From Apostichopus japonicus (Eukaryota > Echinodermata > Holothuroidea > Aspidochirotida > Stichopodidae): DNA of 64,000 bases. The notes beneath the pieces were generated by a model that saw nothing but the letters and a program-made list of their open reading frames with translations, did no database searches and was not told the origin of the DNA. Positions 49,985-62,080 of the stretch are shown one piece after another. The stretch's first letter is position 1. Every line of letters begins with the position of its first letter. The stretch spans positions 15,131,984-15,195,983 of the forward strand of contig NC_092564.1 in the NCBI RefSeq assembly GCF_037975245.1, read 5' to 3'. The position numbers and the translations under genes are program-made.

Positions 49985-50285
49985 ACGGAGCAATTGAACA
50001 TTTTCTGCAAAATGTTTAATTGACAGCTTTTCAGGTCTCGTCAATTCAACATTTTTCTGAAATATGTTCAATTGTTCACTTCATTCCAACTGAGTAATTG
50101 AACAATTTTCTGCAAAATGTTGAATTGACTGCATAATCTTCAATTGACAACTTGTCATATCTCATCAATTCAACATTTTTCTGAAAAATATTAAATTGTT
50201 CACTTCATTCCAACTGAGCAATTTTCTGCAAAATGTTTAATTGATAACTTAACGTATCTCGTCAATTCAATATTTTTCTGTCTAG
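49985..50285. repeat. Tandem array of palindromic 32-34-bp modules
   Basis: Period about 110-125 bp, each period holding two palindromes. The clearest are 49991-50022, whose 14-bp arms CAATTGAACATTTT and AAAATGTTTAATTG flank CTGC, and 50042-50074 (CAATTCAACATTT against AAATATGTTCAATTG). Weaker copies follow near 50095, 50165, 50217 and 50262 (half only). Confidence 0.8.
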
Positions 50286-50290
50286 GCTGT

Positions 50291-53170
50291 ACAGCAAGTA
50301 GATACGGGAAAATAGCTTTGTGAAAAAGAAAGGTACACTAGGCTGTACGTACAATGGTCAGTACTAGCTCTGTGGTTTGACGTGACTAACAATGTACAGA
50401 AGCCTTCAACAAACTTTACTTGAAGAATGCTTTGCAAGCATAGTTAGCGGGCATGCGTCACCCGTGTACTACTCAGTGTGGGGCACCCATTCATTTATTA
50501 ATGTGATAATGCAATTTCGACGTGGTACATCCAATCATATTTACCATTTCAATTTAAAAACGTTTGTGTTTAGGGAAAAGTAATCTTTCAAGTAGAAATT
50601 TGTCGCCTTTTCCTAAAATTTGAGGGGTGAAACTTTAATTCTAAACCTTCAGTATGTAAGTTCTCTCGGAAAGTAGGGACATGGTTGTAACTTGGGCCCT
50701 ACTTACTGAATTCTACATGTGGTACCAAAAAAAAATTAACATTGTCTCCACTTAAAATTGTGGTTATTTCACAAAATAAAACCTTTGAAGTAAAAAATTG
50801 TTACTTTTCTTCAATTTGAAAGGTGAAACTAGCCCTTTACCTATACAACAGAATGTTCTAATATTACTTGATATAAATTGGGCCCTATAGGAACAGAAAT
50901 CCTAGTGTGGTACACTGTTCCAACCCAAAACTTTTCTTTAAACTAAAATTTGTCATTGAAATCAAATTTGTTTACTTTTTCTTCAAATTTGAGATTGGAA
51001 ACTAGGCTGTCCTATATTTGCTACCCAATACAAGACTAAGTATTTCCAGTAGAAGTTTACAAACACAGAACCATAAGAAATAGACAGGAGGGCAAGCCTA
51101 ATAGATTTGCAAAACAACTTGCAAATTTTTCTTAAACTTGACTTGCAGATCAAACAAATGCCAAAAAGAAGGAAAAAACAAGTTAAGATTTTTCTTTTTA
51201 TTATAAACGTTCGACTTTCCTTCTTCTATAAACACATTTTCGACTAATTTTCTTGACATCCTGTCATGATGGGAAGAGCCAGAGGAAGTAAACAAGCAAC
51301 ATGGAGACTGACGAAGCAACCAAAGATAACTAGTTTTCATGACATGAATTTACAAAGAGTTAACCCCAAATAGTCCTTTGGAAATTTTGTAACATGTGTG
51401 TGCAAACATACATACATTACAATAACTTGCAGATGTTACATTATGTCTAAGTCAATAGTTTCAATTGGGTATGGGGGGGGGGGGGATTGGAAGAAAAGAG
51501 TAACGGTCAGGTCATAGGGGGGAAAGAATTACCTGGCTCCCACTGACCTAAGGATCTGACTAACCCCCTGATAACTTATAATCTAGCAAATTATAATGAC
51601 TATTATGGTCACTCATTTCATTCCCTTACAGAAACATGAAAGTGGTTTCCTTGGACAAAAATTTAGTGCTTAGCAAATTTTCAAAAGGGAATTGTAACTA
51701 TCAGATACACAAATTATAGCCTGTTAGTAAATTAATATTATTTAAAGTAATACTATTTATGACAACAGTGAATGAAAAAATATATTCACTGGTAAATTTC
51801 AAAATTGTGAAATAGGTGATCAACTAAACCAATTCCAAGCTTAGCCCATTAGGACTGTGGAAGTCCTGCACTTTAATGAAGCAAAACCCAGAATTCTACT
51901 CATCATTGTTAACATACTATTATTACTTTACATTTATGAACTTAACAAGGATAGAAGAATAGATCATTAAGCTTTGCAATGATGAACCTGCTAATAACCT
52001 GTTGCCTCATTGTATAAAACATAACAGGATAAACTACTGTTTACACATAATCTCTAGAGTCTAGACCACAACTGAGATCTCTTAAGTAAAGCAGGACATT
52101 TGAAGGAAGTCAGCTTTCGGGGGCCGATCCAGGAATTTAAAAAGAAGGCCCTAGTGTCACTGAAGCCAGTGGGGTTACCCCTCCCCCTCCCCTCCCCCTC
52201 CCAAATATAAATTGGGGTACACCTCAATCACCCCGACCACTGGCTTTTCTAATTATGCAACCAGACGTTTTTCGTTATACTGAAGTTAATTCAAAACTTC
52301 AAAAAAATATCATCTAAACTATATACATTTTGATGGGCAGATGCAATTGGTTATCTATGCTTTTTAAAGAATAACCTAAGGTTCCATTAAGACGTATATA
52401 ACACAACGTTCATTAGGACGGTACATACAGAGTAGTGTAAGCATCTCGACCACAGACTGGCTGAAAGAGGTGTGTGTACTACTTCTAAACTAATATTAGA
52501 TTAAATATTTTCACAATCTTACATAATGACAGTGCTTGCTGTCACAAGCCAACATACCACTCTCTGGTGTGGCAATACTTGTCAGTTCCAGATGAAAGCT
52601 TGGGAAACTTACTATACAGTTAGTTAAACCATCTGGGAAATTGGGGAATGTTTTTTTAAGATTAAAATGAAAGGGCATTTCTTAGGTTTCAAAACCAGAC
52701 ACTGAACCAGAACTTCAAAAGTGAGAAAATAAAAAATTTGCCTTACGATCACAAGTCGCCCTGCCCTGATTTGTGTAAGCACAGCGGTTTAAGGTTCCTT
52801 CTTTGTGAAGCAGTTAGCTCATTTACCAATGGTCCTTAAAATATATACATCTCCCTAGTAGTTGTGATTACTTATGGAGAAATCTCGATATAAGTATCAA
52901 AGCAATAATTTTGTCATTTCCATACATATGCAATAATACCGACTTACATCAAACAGTCCATGCTTTATTTTACTTTACTTTATTTTTCCCAGACAATTGT
53001 TTTAGCAAAACTGGTTTCACAGCTTGAGCTGAAATTTAATTTGGAAAACTGTACAATACTCTTGACAAAATTTTGAACCCGTGCTGGCTTTTCCAAGTGC
53101 AATGCGGCTTTGACCTGTTTCCTTTAAGATTTTGAATGGAGGACTTTCAAGGGCCAATGTGAACAAGCAT
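50291..53170 (-). other. MLX 3' flank / possible long 3' UTR
   Basis: No coding exon is recognised on either strand. The stretch lies downstream of the MLX stop on the minus strand and ends with the palindrome array. Confidence 0.35.
52964..52984 (-). terminator. Candidate MLX polyadenylation signals (two AATAAA)
   Basis: The minus strand has AATAAA at 52979-52984 and 52964-52969, about 190-210 nt after the MLX stop. Position fits, but cleavage has not been shown. Confidence 0.4.
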
Positions 53171-56100
53171 CTAAAGGAGCTGGTTGTTGTTTAGTTTTCT
53201 CAGGACATCAATCACTAGTTCTCTTAATGTCTGAGGAAAGAAAATAATTCAAAGAAAATATAGTTGGTAGAGTATTATTATTGTTGCTATGATTATTATT
53301 CATACTTCACTCAGAGAAATATTGAACAAGAGTGGCTACCAAAACATTAGTTTGTGTGTTGAAACAAAAAGCAGATCATTGTTAGTGTAACGCCACCCCA
53401 TCTGGTTTACACTAAATTACGTAAAATTAAAAAATTAACCAGAATGCAAAATGCATTGAGGTTTCGATGACTTCAATGCACTAGACTTCTGCTTGTTAGT
53501 ATAACTAGAACTAGCTGTTACAATAACACTATGGCATGCTAACACAGGTCAGTCTGTACGTGGTTATACACACCTCCATCAAAAACAGTAGGGTTCTTGT
53601 ACTCAATGTTATGAATCTGCACACCAAGTATTACAAACCAAACCAAATCTCTAATAACTTCGCACATTAAGGTTGCAGAGGAGTCCACTTATGGACAATT
53701 TAGATTGGAATATGCCCACAAAACTTCAAAGAATCAACTTGAAAGAAGCTTATACAGGTCACTGGAGGTCAACCTGAGGTCAAAGGTCACCCAAATGCAG
53801 GTCTACTATTGTATTACAATAGCTTAACTCCCAACCTTAATGGACATTTGGTTCTCAAGTTATTGCAAAAATACTAGTTTTTGACCCCTGATTGACCCTT
53901 GTTGACATTGGATCACATGTTATGTTTTGAAACAATCCCTTACCCCATTCACAACTAGTCCCAAAATATCAACCTTGTCACACCCTGTCAATGGTAGTTT
54001 CACAAGTTGAGAAAAACTAGGCCAACATTACAGCCAACTCCATGAAGTGAAAGCAAATCTCAAGTTCACAGGTGCTTTGACCTAGTTTCTCCTTGGCAGC
54101 TGGCCAAGAAATGTTTTGAAATTCGAGGTACCTGTGCAACTTACATCCAACCAGAACTACCAATGATCGACAAATATTTTCTAGAGAAGGCATGCTTCGC
54201 CATTCAAGTGCACTATTCCATCGAAATCACATCAACTCTTTAGCAAAATATCCATACGGATGAGTCACAAGTGTTGAAGTAGCTCTAGCACTATTATATA
54301 TCTATGGTCTGCAAGCAAGCTTTGGAAGACACTGTACATGTATGTAGATATGTACATAGCAATTCATGACTTCTAGCGACACACTTAAGTCAATAGGGAT
54401 ATTGTCGCGAGTTCAGATTCAAATCTTCGGATGCCCGTAAGATCATTTTCAATTGTCAGTAGGCTCTCCTATTCTTATGAGGCGAATCGCCCATGTCATA
54501 TACTTATAGGCTGGACGATGGGAGATACCGTATATTATGAAAAGGTTTTTACAAGTTGACCCCTGGTGACCCTAAATGACCTTCGATATCCACCAAAAAC
54601 GATAGGCTTTTTGTACTTAATGTGGTCAACCTACATACCAGAAATGAAATCAATCCAAGCTTTGCTTCTTGAGATATCATGTTTACAAGCTTTTCACTAT
54701 TTGACCCCTGGTGACCCCAAGTGACCTTTGACCTACACCAAAAACAATAGGCTTCTTGTACTCAATAAGATACTCCTATGTACCAAATATGAGAACTGTC
54801 CAAGCTTCCCTTCTTGAGATATCGTGTTTACAAGCTGGGCGTCACAAACGCACACACACACACACACATACACACACGCATGATTGCAAAGGTTACGATT
54901 ATCATCGAAACCAAAAATTAATTTCCAGTTGGCAAGATGAACTTATCTCCAAGACCTCTGCTATACATTTACTGACCACTAACTACTACAGATCAAGCCC
55001 TGTTTATTCAGTATGTGGGGTCCAGATATCTTACAAAAGTAACATACCTGTGGTTTGCAGTATTCTTCCAGCCAACTGAAGACACAAGCTGATAATTCTG
55101 TGAAGCTAGCCACTGATATCGTGGCATTGAATGTCTGGAAGAGTGAATCCATGGTAGCTTTAAACTGCAAAGAAGAGCGAAACATTTTAAAGTCCTTTAA
55201 ACTGGAATCCACACTAACGATAGCTTAAGTTGCAAAAAACAGGAAAAGCTACATTCAGATTGTCAACTCAATGGAATGTCGTTTCTTATGAAGAGTCAAC
55301 AAAGACATTAAACATGATTTAGGTTTTGCATAGCATTTTCGGTATGTTGCATTCACAATAATTCAATTTTTAATTTAGCTTGCAAGTGTAGATGCTTTGA
55401 ACATGAAGAGTGTCTTCATATTTATGCGCATGGTTAATGCTTTAAACCTTTGCACCGAAACAATGATGCATCAGAAAGATGGACCCATGAGGGTGTCATG
55501 TCTAGCTATTGATGGCTATTCATTTGAGCCACTTATTCACCTTAGAATAAAAACTCTTTTCCTGTTCTCAGTTTAATATGAAAGTGAAAAGAAGTCATCT
55601 CTCTACTCACAACATTAAACTTAATCTGATCTGAAAGGTGATTCTGTCCTTGTCCGGGTGTATTCTGATGAGCTTTCACAATCTGTTCATAGTTTCTGCA
55701 AAGCAAACGAGAAAAATTCTACCTCGTAAGAATCAACATGGAAAAAGTCTTCAAAAGTAGCTTCACATAAATCTCAAAACCAAACTAAAGCAACTACAGT
55801 TTTATAACAACAGGGGCATAAACCCCCAAAGTCTTTACTCCTTTGCTTTGATTTAATGGTGAAAAGAGAAGAATTTCAATAATTCCAACTGTTTATATGT
55901 ATGTGTGTCTGAATTACGGTTTGGCCAAAAAGCTTGTTTCACACTGATACATCCTTCTGTCACGTCCCTTCCTTCAAACACGATTTCCTCTCAACCACAT
56001 CAAACTTCATATTGTTATTGGCAGAAGTGCAAATTAGTTAGTCCATCATTAAGACGGAGTGATTTAGTCGACCTCGTAAAACTATGAAGAACGCACTTTC

Positions 56101-59096
56101 TCATTTCCCACCTTCCACTGCACTTTTGACATATGAGGTTGGCATAATGAACCAGCTTGTTGGGTTCATATGTCTTATCTGCCTCCTGATAACGGGTTAT
56201 GGTTTACAGGGGTGGGAGGGGCGGAGGATGGCCCTAATACTTTTCAGAGCAATAGTTTCCACAAGAGCTTGGCGCTGGCAGATTCAACACCACCAGACAT
56301 TTGTCTCCTCCCCAAATGTCAAACTTTATGTCGGGAGTTTTGCATATCAATCGCCAAATGGCTGAGAAACTTTTACGCATCAGAAGGCATCAAAATGAAA
56401 TATAAATTTGCCTTACGTTTTCATAATTTTGAGAGCCATGACTTCCTTCCGGAGGGCCTCCACTTCATCTTCTTGTTTCTTTTTTTGTTGTACCAGATAT
56501 TGGATATAATCGATCGCTAAAGGAATAGATCAATCAGACAACACAAAATAAGAACTGCATTGTGTCTGTACTGTGCTTTGTTTTTACAAATTTCACTTTA
56601 CATTTATAATTACTATTATTATTATTATTGTTATTAATAATATCAAAGTAAGCTATCTTTTCTTTTCTGGTCTCCCTCCATAAAATGTCTCCTGAAATTG
56701 TGAGATGAAACAAGCCATTTTGTTACATTTGGTTTGGAGAGATGTAAGCAACATTGTCCAAAGTGTGAGAGGTGCAGGTTTTCTCAGATTACAAAATAAT
56801 TACAAAAACTAAAAAATTGTGATTCCTCAACAACCTGTAATATTGCATTCTACTTCGCAACCTCAGATTGGTAAATCTTTTGATACTAAATATCATCATT
56901 TCAATCATTTCACTCATTTGTCCTCACTCCTAAATATGTGAATGTAGTGAAATCCTTGTGAGTGCAGATCATTATTGTAAAGGAAACTTTGAGTGTTAAC
57001 AGATATTAATCATTTTCTTGCAAGCGTTTAGCAAAGTTGAAATTACAACTGCAAGTTATGGATCATTTGTCTAACTGGTTATTACACGGTCAGGAGAGGG
57101 AGGAAAATTTTGAAACGAGGCCAGCATTTCCCTACACCTGTGTCCAACATGGCTAATTGACTTACATCGCTGTAAGATTGTGGCTTTGCTGGGCCGCTGT
57201 GAGCCAACAGCATCAACTGTGCTGCATGTGGGAACTATTTCCTGTAGTTCGTCATATCCTCTCTAAAAGCAAAAAAAGAGAAGAAGCTTGGTTTTACACA
57301 ATTAAATATTCATATAAAGGCATGTAAGAAATAAAAATACTAATTAAAAAATCATACCAGCATATCTTTACATATATCACTGTTATACTATCATTACCCA
57401 CTACACTGCAATGTTCGCGGCAATGCGCAGTTGTTATCATTGTAAGGTTATATAAAGATTGCAATTTTGGTGAACATTGGCAGAAGAGTCACATAGTGGC
57501 ATGCTATATTAAACCTCTTTATCAGACAACAAAGTATCAATTCCTTTTAACCATACCTTGATAGCATCCCTTCGCTTCTGCTCTGCCTGCGTGTGAGCAT
57601 TCCTTCTCTTGTCTCTGTACGATCTAACAGCATCTGGATCATCGTCGTCATCTAGCAATAAAGTATCAAGTTCAATTCTGGTCATTAATCCATAAATTAT
57701 ATACAAAATGAAAAGTTTTGTGCCAGATTAAGTGATATATGTAGCATAACAATGCAACTTTGAATCAAACTGTCATCTCTTTGATTCCAGGACTTCCTGC
57801 ACTTGCTAGGGTTGGGGTTTATCTTACGCCAATTCCATCCTTCTCTTCCCCCTCCCCCCCCCCCCCAATCTCCAATTGTTAAAATAAGCTATTGTAGTTT
57901 GATCAGTAATTTAATAGTACCAGGTATCAAAGTAACCAATAGCAGCAATAACAAATTGCCATATGAAGAGTGTCCTTCAAGTTGCTCTCCAAAAATGATA
58001 TTTGGAACCAACTAGAGAAACATTCCTAGATAAATGAAGTAGGAACCTTCAAAACATACAAGCAAACCTTTACCTGTCAGGTGCATGGACTGGTTGCTGC
58101 TACCTATCCCTGCTCCACTATTTTGCCTGGAAAGAGTTTGTGGTGTTGTTGGGGTGTCTCCATCTCCAAAACCTGTTGGTAATGTAAGGGTAGACTTTCT
58201 TAATGAAAAGTGACAGGTTAATAAGAAACACAAGACCTTCACCACAGGTGCAGCATTGCTCTGATGTATATAGCTTAAAATATGTATGGGTACTGAACAA
58301 AACCCTTCAGAAAAGAGATGTTTCTCAACAGATCAAACTCCCAGTTGTTTTGTTTATCTCTAGGGTACTGCATTCCTTGCTGACAAAGTATCTTTATAAG
58401 GAAAGCTTCAATCAAGTTTGAACGTTGTATAACCAGCTGCAAGTATAAAGTCAACCTTGAGGATTGCAATATTTAAAGAAGGTTACCATGCGCACTGTGA
58501 TTCATTGAGCACTGCAAATGTATCCTAAAATTCTAAGCATTGAACATTTTTACTGTACTTTATTAAGTACAATTGCATACAACTTTATTGTAGGCTAGGA
58601 ACATACAGTAATCGTCACACAATGTTAATATCTATTGAAAGGTATGACCTATTACTGTTTTCCCTTGGGTTAACTCTTATGGATAGTTTTGTGAGGTTTG
58701 TCCTTGAACAAAACAATTGACTTAATCTAAGATATATGAAGAGCCACTAAAATTCAGCCCTGCACCTAGATCATGTGGGTATTGTCTAGTAAATGTAAAA
58801 AATCTAAGTGATATCATAAAGAAAGCAAAACGATTGTTATAAGTACCTCGACACATAATGCATAGAAATGGTGGTATCTTCAACTTTTGGCCAAGAGGTT
58901 CCTAAACTCTAACCCATTACATTCTTCTTGCAGAGGTTACTCAACACTTATTCATCTCTTTAGAATGCTAGTCATCATATATTTTAATGTACATCAATAC
59001 AACTGAATTAGAAAAGGGCAATACAAATGACAACTTACTTTGGTCAAAACTGTGATCAAGACTGGAATCACCGAAACTGGAGTCTATGTTCGACAT
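53171..59096 (-). CDS. MLX: Max-like protein X, bHLH-leucine zipper, 8 coding exons
   Basis: Obligate partner of Mondo/ChREBP-type factors; dimers bind CACGTG-type elements in glucose- and lipid-response genes. Exons: 59096-59039, 58172-58074, 57651-57557, 57262-57166, 56516-56417, 55695-55611, 55164-55048, 53230-53171. They join in frame to 711 nt, giving 236 aa, near the short human isoform (244). The basic region RRNAHTQAEQKRRDAIK contains the class B E-box contacts His72, Glu76 and Arg80. Helix 1 continues RGYDELQEIVPTC, then loop, SKATILQRSIDYIQYL and a zipper rich in Lys/Glu to about residue 160. The C-terminal dimerisation/cytoplasmic-localisation domain reads MDSLFQTFNATISVASF and ELSACVFSWLEEYCKPQ, as in vertebrate MLX. 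An acidic run (Asp53-Asp57) precedes the bHLH. The start MSNIDSS lies after a possible TAG acceptor, so a 5' noncoding exon is likely. Confidence 0.95.
53560..54882. repeat. Dispersed repeat with ATGACC/TGACCCC half-sites and (CA)n tail, MLX intron 7
   Basis: Two tandem blocks (about 54545-54700 and 54700-54882) share TTTGACCCCTGGTGACCCYA, CAAAAACRATAGGCTT, TTCTTGAGATATC and GTTTACAAGCT. A more distant relative begins at 53577 (AAAAACAGTAGGGTTCTTGT) and 53880. The array ends in GGCGTCACAAACGC and a CA microsatellite. Confidence 0.7.
53777..53789 (+). promoter_or_regulatory. Perfect DR1 nuclear-receptor-type element
   Basis: AGGTCAAAGGTCA is the consensus direct repeat spaced by one base, bound in animals by RXR/PPAR, HNF4 or COUP-TF types. 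A third AGGTCA lies five bases upstream (53766-53771). In MLX intron 7, beside a repeat family rich in TGACC motifs. Confidence 0.4.
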
Positions 59097-59537
59097 TTTG
59101 GAGGCCAACCCTATGAATGAGTATGTAATATACGATGAAACATTCTGCAAATTGAGACATGAGACATGAATCCATACCAACTAGATCATGATTCAACTCT
59201 ATCTATAAGTACAACCTAAGAAACAACTGTAAGTAGTTTACAGAATGAAAAGTGGATTGCTGGTTCCAGCAAAATAAAGCAAGAGACTACTGAGAAAGTA
59301 AAAAGAAATGCCTAGAAGTGGACCTTGGTCATAGATTATATCATTGAAGTTTGATCATATTCCACCAGAATTGTATTTGTAATGGCTTGAGTTAAAACAG
59401 TACTAAGGAGAAGTGTACCTGAATTCAGGCATGCATCTAAGATTTCTGTATGGTTTTCTGTAAAACAGCCTAGCCTAGGCCAAATAAATAAATGTGCTTC
59501 TGTCTACTATATATACTTTTTCCTTGTTGAACACTAG
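59097..59537 (-). other. MLX 5' flank
   Basis: Holds the presumed MLX 5' UTR and possibly intron sequence. No other exon is recognised. Confidence 0.4.
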
Positions 59538-59778
59538 CCTGTAGCGGTACTAATTTAGAATCCGTACCAATCGACCCTACTTCCTAACCCCTAACCCTAT
59601 TTCCTACTTCCTTACCCTACTCCCTAACCCCTAACCATATTCCCTACTTCCTAACCCTAATTTCTAACCCCTAACCCTACTCCTTAACCCTACTTTCTAA
59701 CCCCTAACCTTATTCTGCCGATTCGAAGTAAGCTTTCCCATTCATATGGTACGGATTCTAAAGTTATGCCCCTGTAGC
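59538..59778. mobile_element. 225-bp MITE with telomere-like CCCTAA core and 8-bp TSD
   Basis: The element itself is 59546-59770. CCTGTAGC flanks it on both sides (59538-59545 and 59771-59778). Terminal inverted repeats share TTTAGAATCCGTACCA and a diverged GG(T/C)A start. The interior is a degenerate array of CCCTAA-, CCCTACT- and CCTAACC-like units. The 8-bp duplication fits hAT- or P-type transposition. Confidence 0.82.
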
Positions 59779-60450
59779 TTATCAATTTTTTGACGTAAAT
59801 CACTTCTTCAATAGATCAAAACAGTGGTTGCAGTACATTCTGCCATTTAAATACTTACGCGGCAACTGTTGCATCTATCCGTCCAGTGCGTACTGTATCA
59901 TAGCCTGTGTATCTAGCCTAGGCCTAAGTCATTACTATTGATGTCCTTAGCATACACTATCAAGTATCAACAAAACACAATACTATAATATAGTAAATTC
60001 TAACGAGACAATACCATGGCATTGACAGTAGCCTTCAATGTTTCCTATCAAAGACAGTTATGTGGATTAAAATTATCGCGCATTCTTACGTTCAGTTAGG
60101 CGATCAGACCATTATCTTACTCCGTTTAAATTTCCGACGATTTGCTGTAGGGTAAATTCTGTTCCTTCTCACAACTTTACCGAATTGTGCAATCGTCTCG
60201 CTGTTGATGGGTACTGGTCCATGCATAGAACTCTATATTCTATAGAACGCCAACATTTTGATATGAAAGACAATACCTCACACAAGTACAACTCCTTGAA
60301 CTGTAAAGTACTGTACAACTGTGATTTGCAGGCGAGGATCCTGGGAATGGGAAAGAGATAAACGACCCATTTTTTACCCCATGCTAAGTATTAATAGGTT
60401 TTGATTTCCACCACCTTTCGTTGTATACCTAATTAAAGAAATAATTTATT
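59779..60450. other. Spacer upstream of MLX
   Basis: Possible distal MLX promoter. No exon, RNA gene or clear repeat was seen. Confidence 0.3.
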
Positions 60451-62080
60451 CCCTAAATCAGGGACGTCGCTAGAGGGGGGGTGTGGGGGGTGTCTCACCC
60501 CCCCCCAATCTTGGTAAAAATGACGATAGTTGGAAAATTTGAGTGCGACAGTCGGAATTTCCGACTGTCGCCAGCTTCAATTCGGAATTTCCGACTGTCG
60601 CGCTCTAATTTTTCTGACTGTCGCACTCTTATTTTCATATTTTCTTGTAAATTGTGAGTGACATAAAATTTTCGATCAAAATTGACCTTTAATCAGTCAT
60701 ATTTACCACGTTTTCCTCGTCACATTGAGAAATTGTATTTCGCGATCCTTATGCTCCACCATACAAAACTTCGTATGATTTTGAATACTCTAAAAAAAAA
60801 ATACAACGTTCGCCAGCTTCAATTCGGAAAATTTATATATTAATTTTGCTATTGGGTGGGTCGACCCTGTTCGCTAGCTTAAAGCAAGTTCAGGATATAC
60901 CAGGGACGTAGCCAGGGGGAGCAGGGGAGCGACTGCTCCCCCCCCCCCCTTTGAGTGTCGAAAAAAATGTTTAAAAACCGTTGTAGTTTTTTTAGCATGG
61001 TATTTTGTCAGTGCTCTTTTGATCTTGAATACTCGTCAGCTACGTTAACTCGATTATAATCGTAATAACATGCAGGCCTACTGATTCAACTACTTACTTA
61101 GTTTGGCAGATGCAATTAGATAAATTTAGCCTATTTCAAACCTACAGTTGGCCACTGCGTAATAAAATACATATTGCCTACCTAACCTCACTCGATGGAA
61201 TGTCACGAACCGTATGCACAACGACGACAAGTTCGTTCTCATCCGTTCTATGATTCGTCCTAAGTTGTTGCACGAACAGCATGTTATGAAGCTAAGCTAG
61301 CAATCGTACGTGATACGCACTTCCTATAAATAATTATTACACTGTTAAGACAAGGAGATAACGATATTTTTTTAGGCCACTGCAAATCTGGCTGTCTTAC
61401 AAAATATGAAAGTTTATATTGTCCATCAATTAAGTTCGTCAAATGTATTTAAGTCCAGACATTGGACAATAAACAAGAATCATCCTTCTGGAAAAATTGT
61501 AAAAGAGCACTATGTTTGTCTTTCTGATATATTATGTAAGAGAACATGTAAAAGAATTCAAACAGGAAACAAAATCTGCTGATAATATGATATCATATGA
61601 TAATGATGAAACTGGCAACAAATTGCACCAGATCGCATCTAAGGACCTTCAATTGTTCAAAAAAATCTCAAAGGGGGAGGGGGACACCCCCTTAGACCCC
61701 TCCCCCATATCAATCGCAAAAAGTGCTTCCCTTTCCAAATTCCTGGCTACGACGTTGGGATATACATTGACTCTATGGTATACAATTAAAACACTCAATG
61801 CTAATCTACGGAAGTTTAAAAGTGCCATCAACATAAGCAAAAACTTGCCCCATAAGGTACAAATGTATTGAAAAAAGTTCGGAACAAAAGTGCAGTCGCG
61901 AAAGATGGGGTGTCTGACTGACACTGACCGTATCGTTGACGATGAGTGCAGGGGGCGGGGGGGGGGTACAAGGCAACAGTCGGAATTTTCTGACTCCAAA
62001 ACCCATCCAGTTGGAATTTCAGCCACTACACCCCCCCCCCCCCCCAATCATCAGGCCTTAGCTACGTCCCTGCCCTAAAT
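60451..62080. mobile_element. 1.6-kb nonautonomous DNA transposon (hAT/P type), 8-bp TSD
   Basis: The element is 60459-62072. CCCTAAAT duplicates the target at 60451-60458 and 62073-62080. Termini are CAGGGACGTCGCTAGA and, inverted, CAGGGACGTAGCTAAG. Subterminal CAGTCGGAA motifs, including a 27-bp palindrome at 60545-60571, resemble transposase-binding repeats. No transposase frame remains. A second element (60901-61757) is inserted in it. Confidence 0.85.
60893..61765. mobile_element. Nested 857-bp DNA transposon with 8-bp TSD
   Basis: The element is 60901-61757. GGATATAC flanks both ends (60893-60900 and 61758-61765). Termini are CAGGGACGTAGCCAGG and, inverted, CAACGTCGTAGCCAGG. Poly-C/poly-G subterminal tracts are typical of such elements. 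No transposase is seen. Confidence 0.83.

Noticed and set aside
59575-59715. Telomere or interstitial fusion point
   Set aside because: The CCCTAA-like units are degenerate and enclosed by TIRs and a target-site duplication, so it is a transposon interior.
61649-62047. 132-codon minus-strand frame and 119-codon plus-strand frame nearby
   Set aside because: Inside the nested nonautonomous transposons; no transposase motifs.
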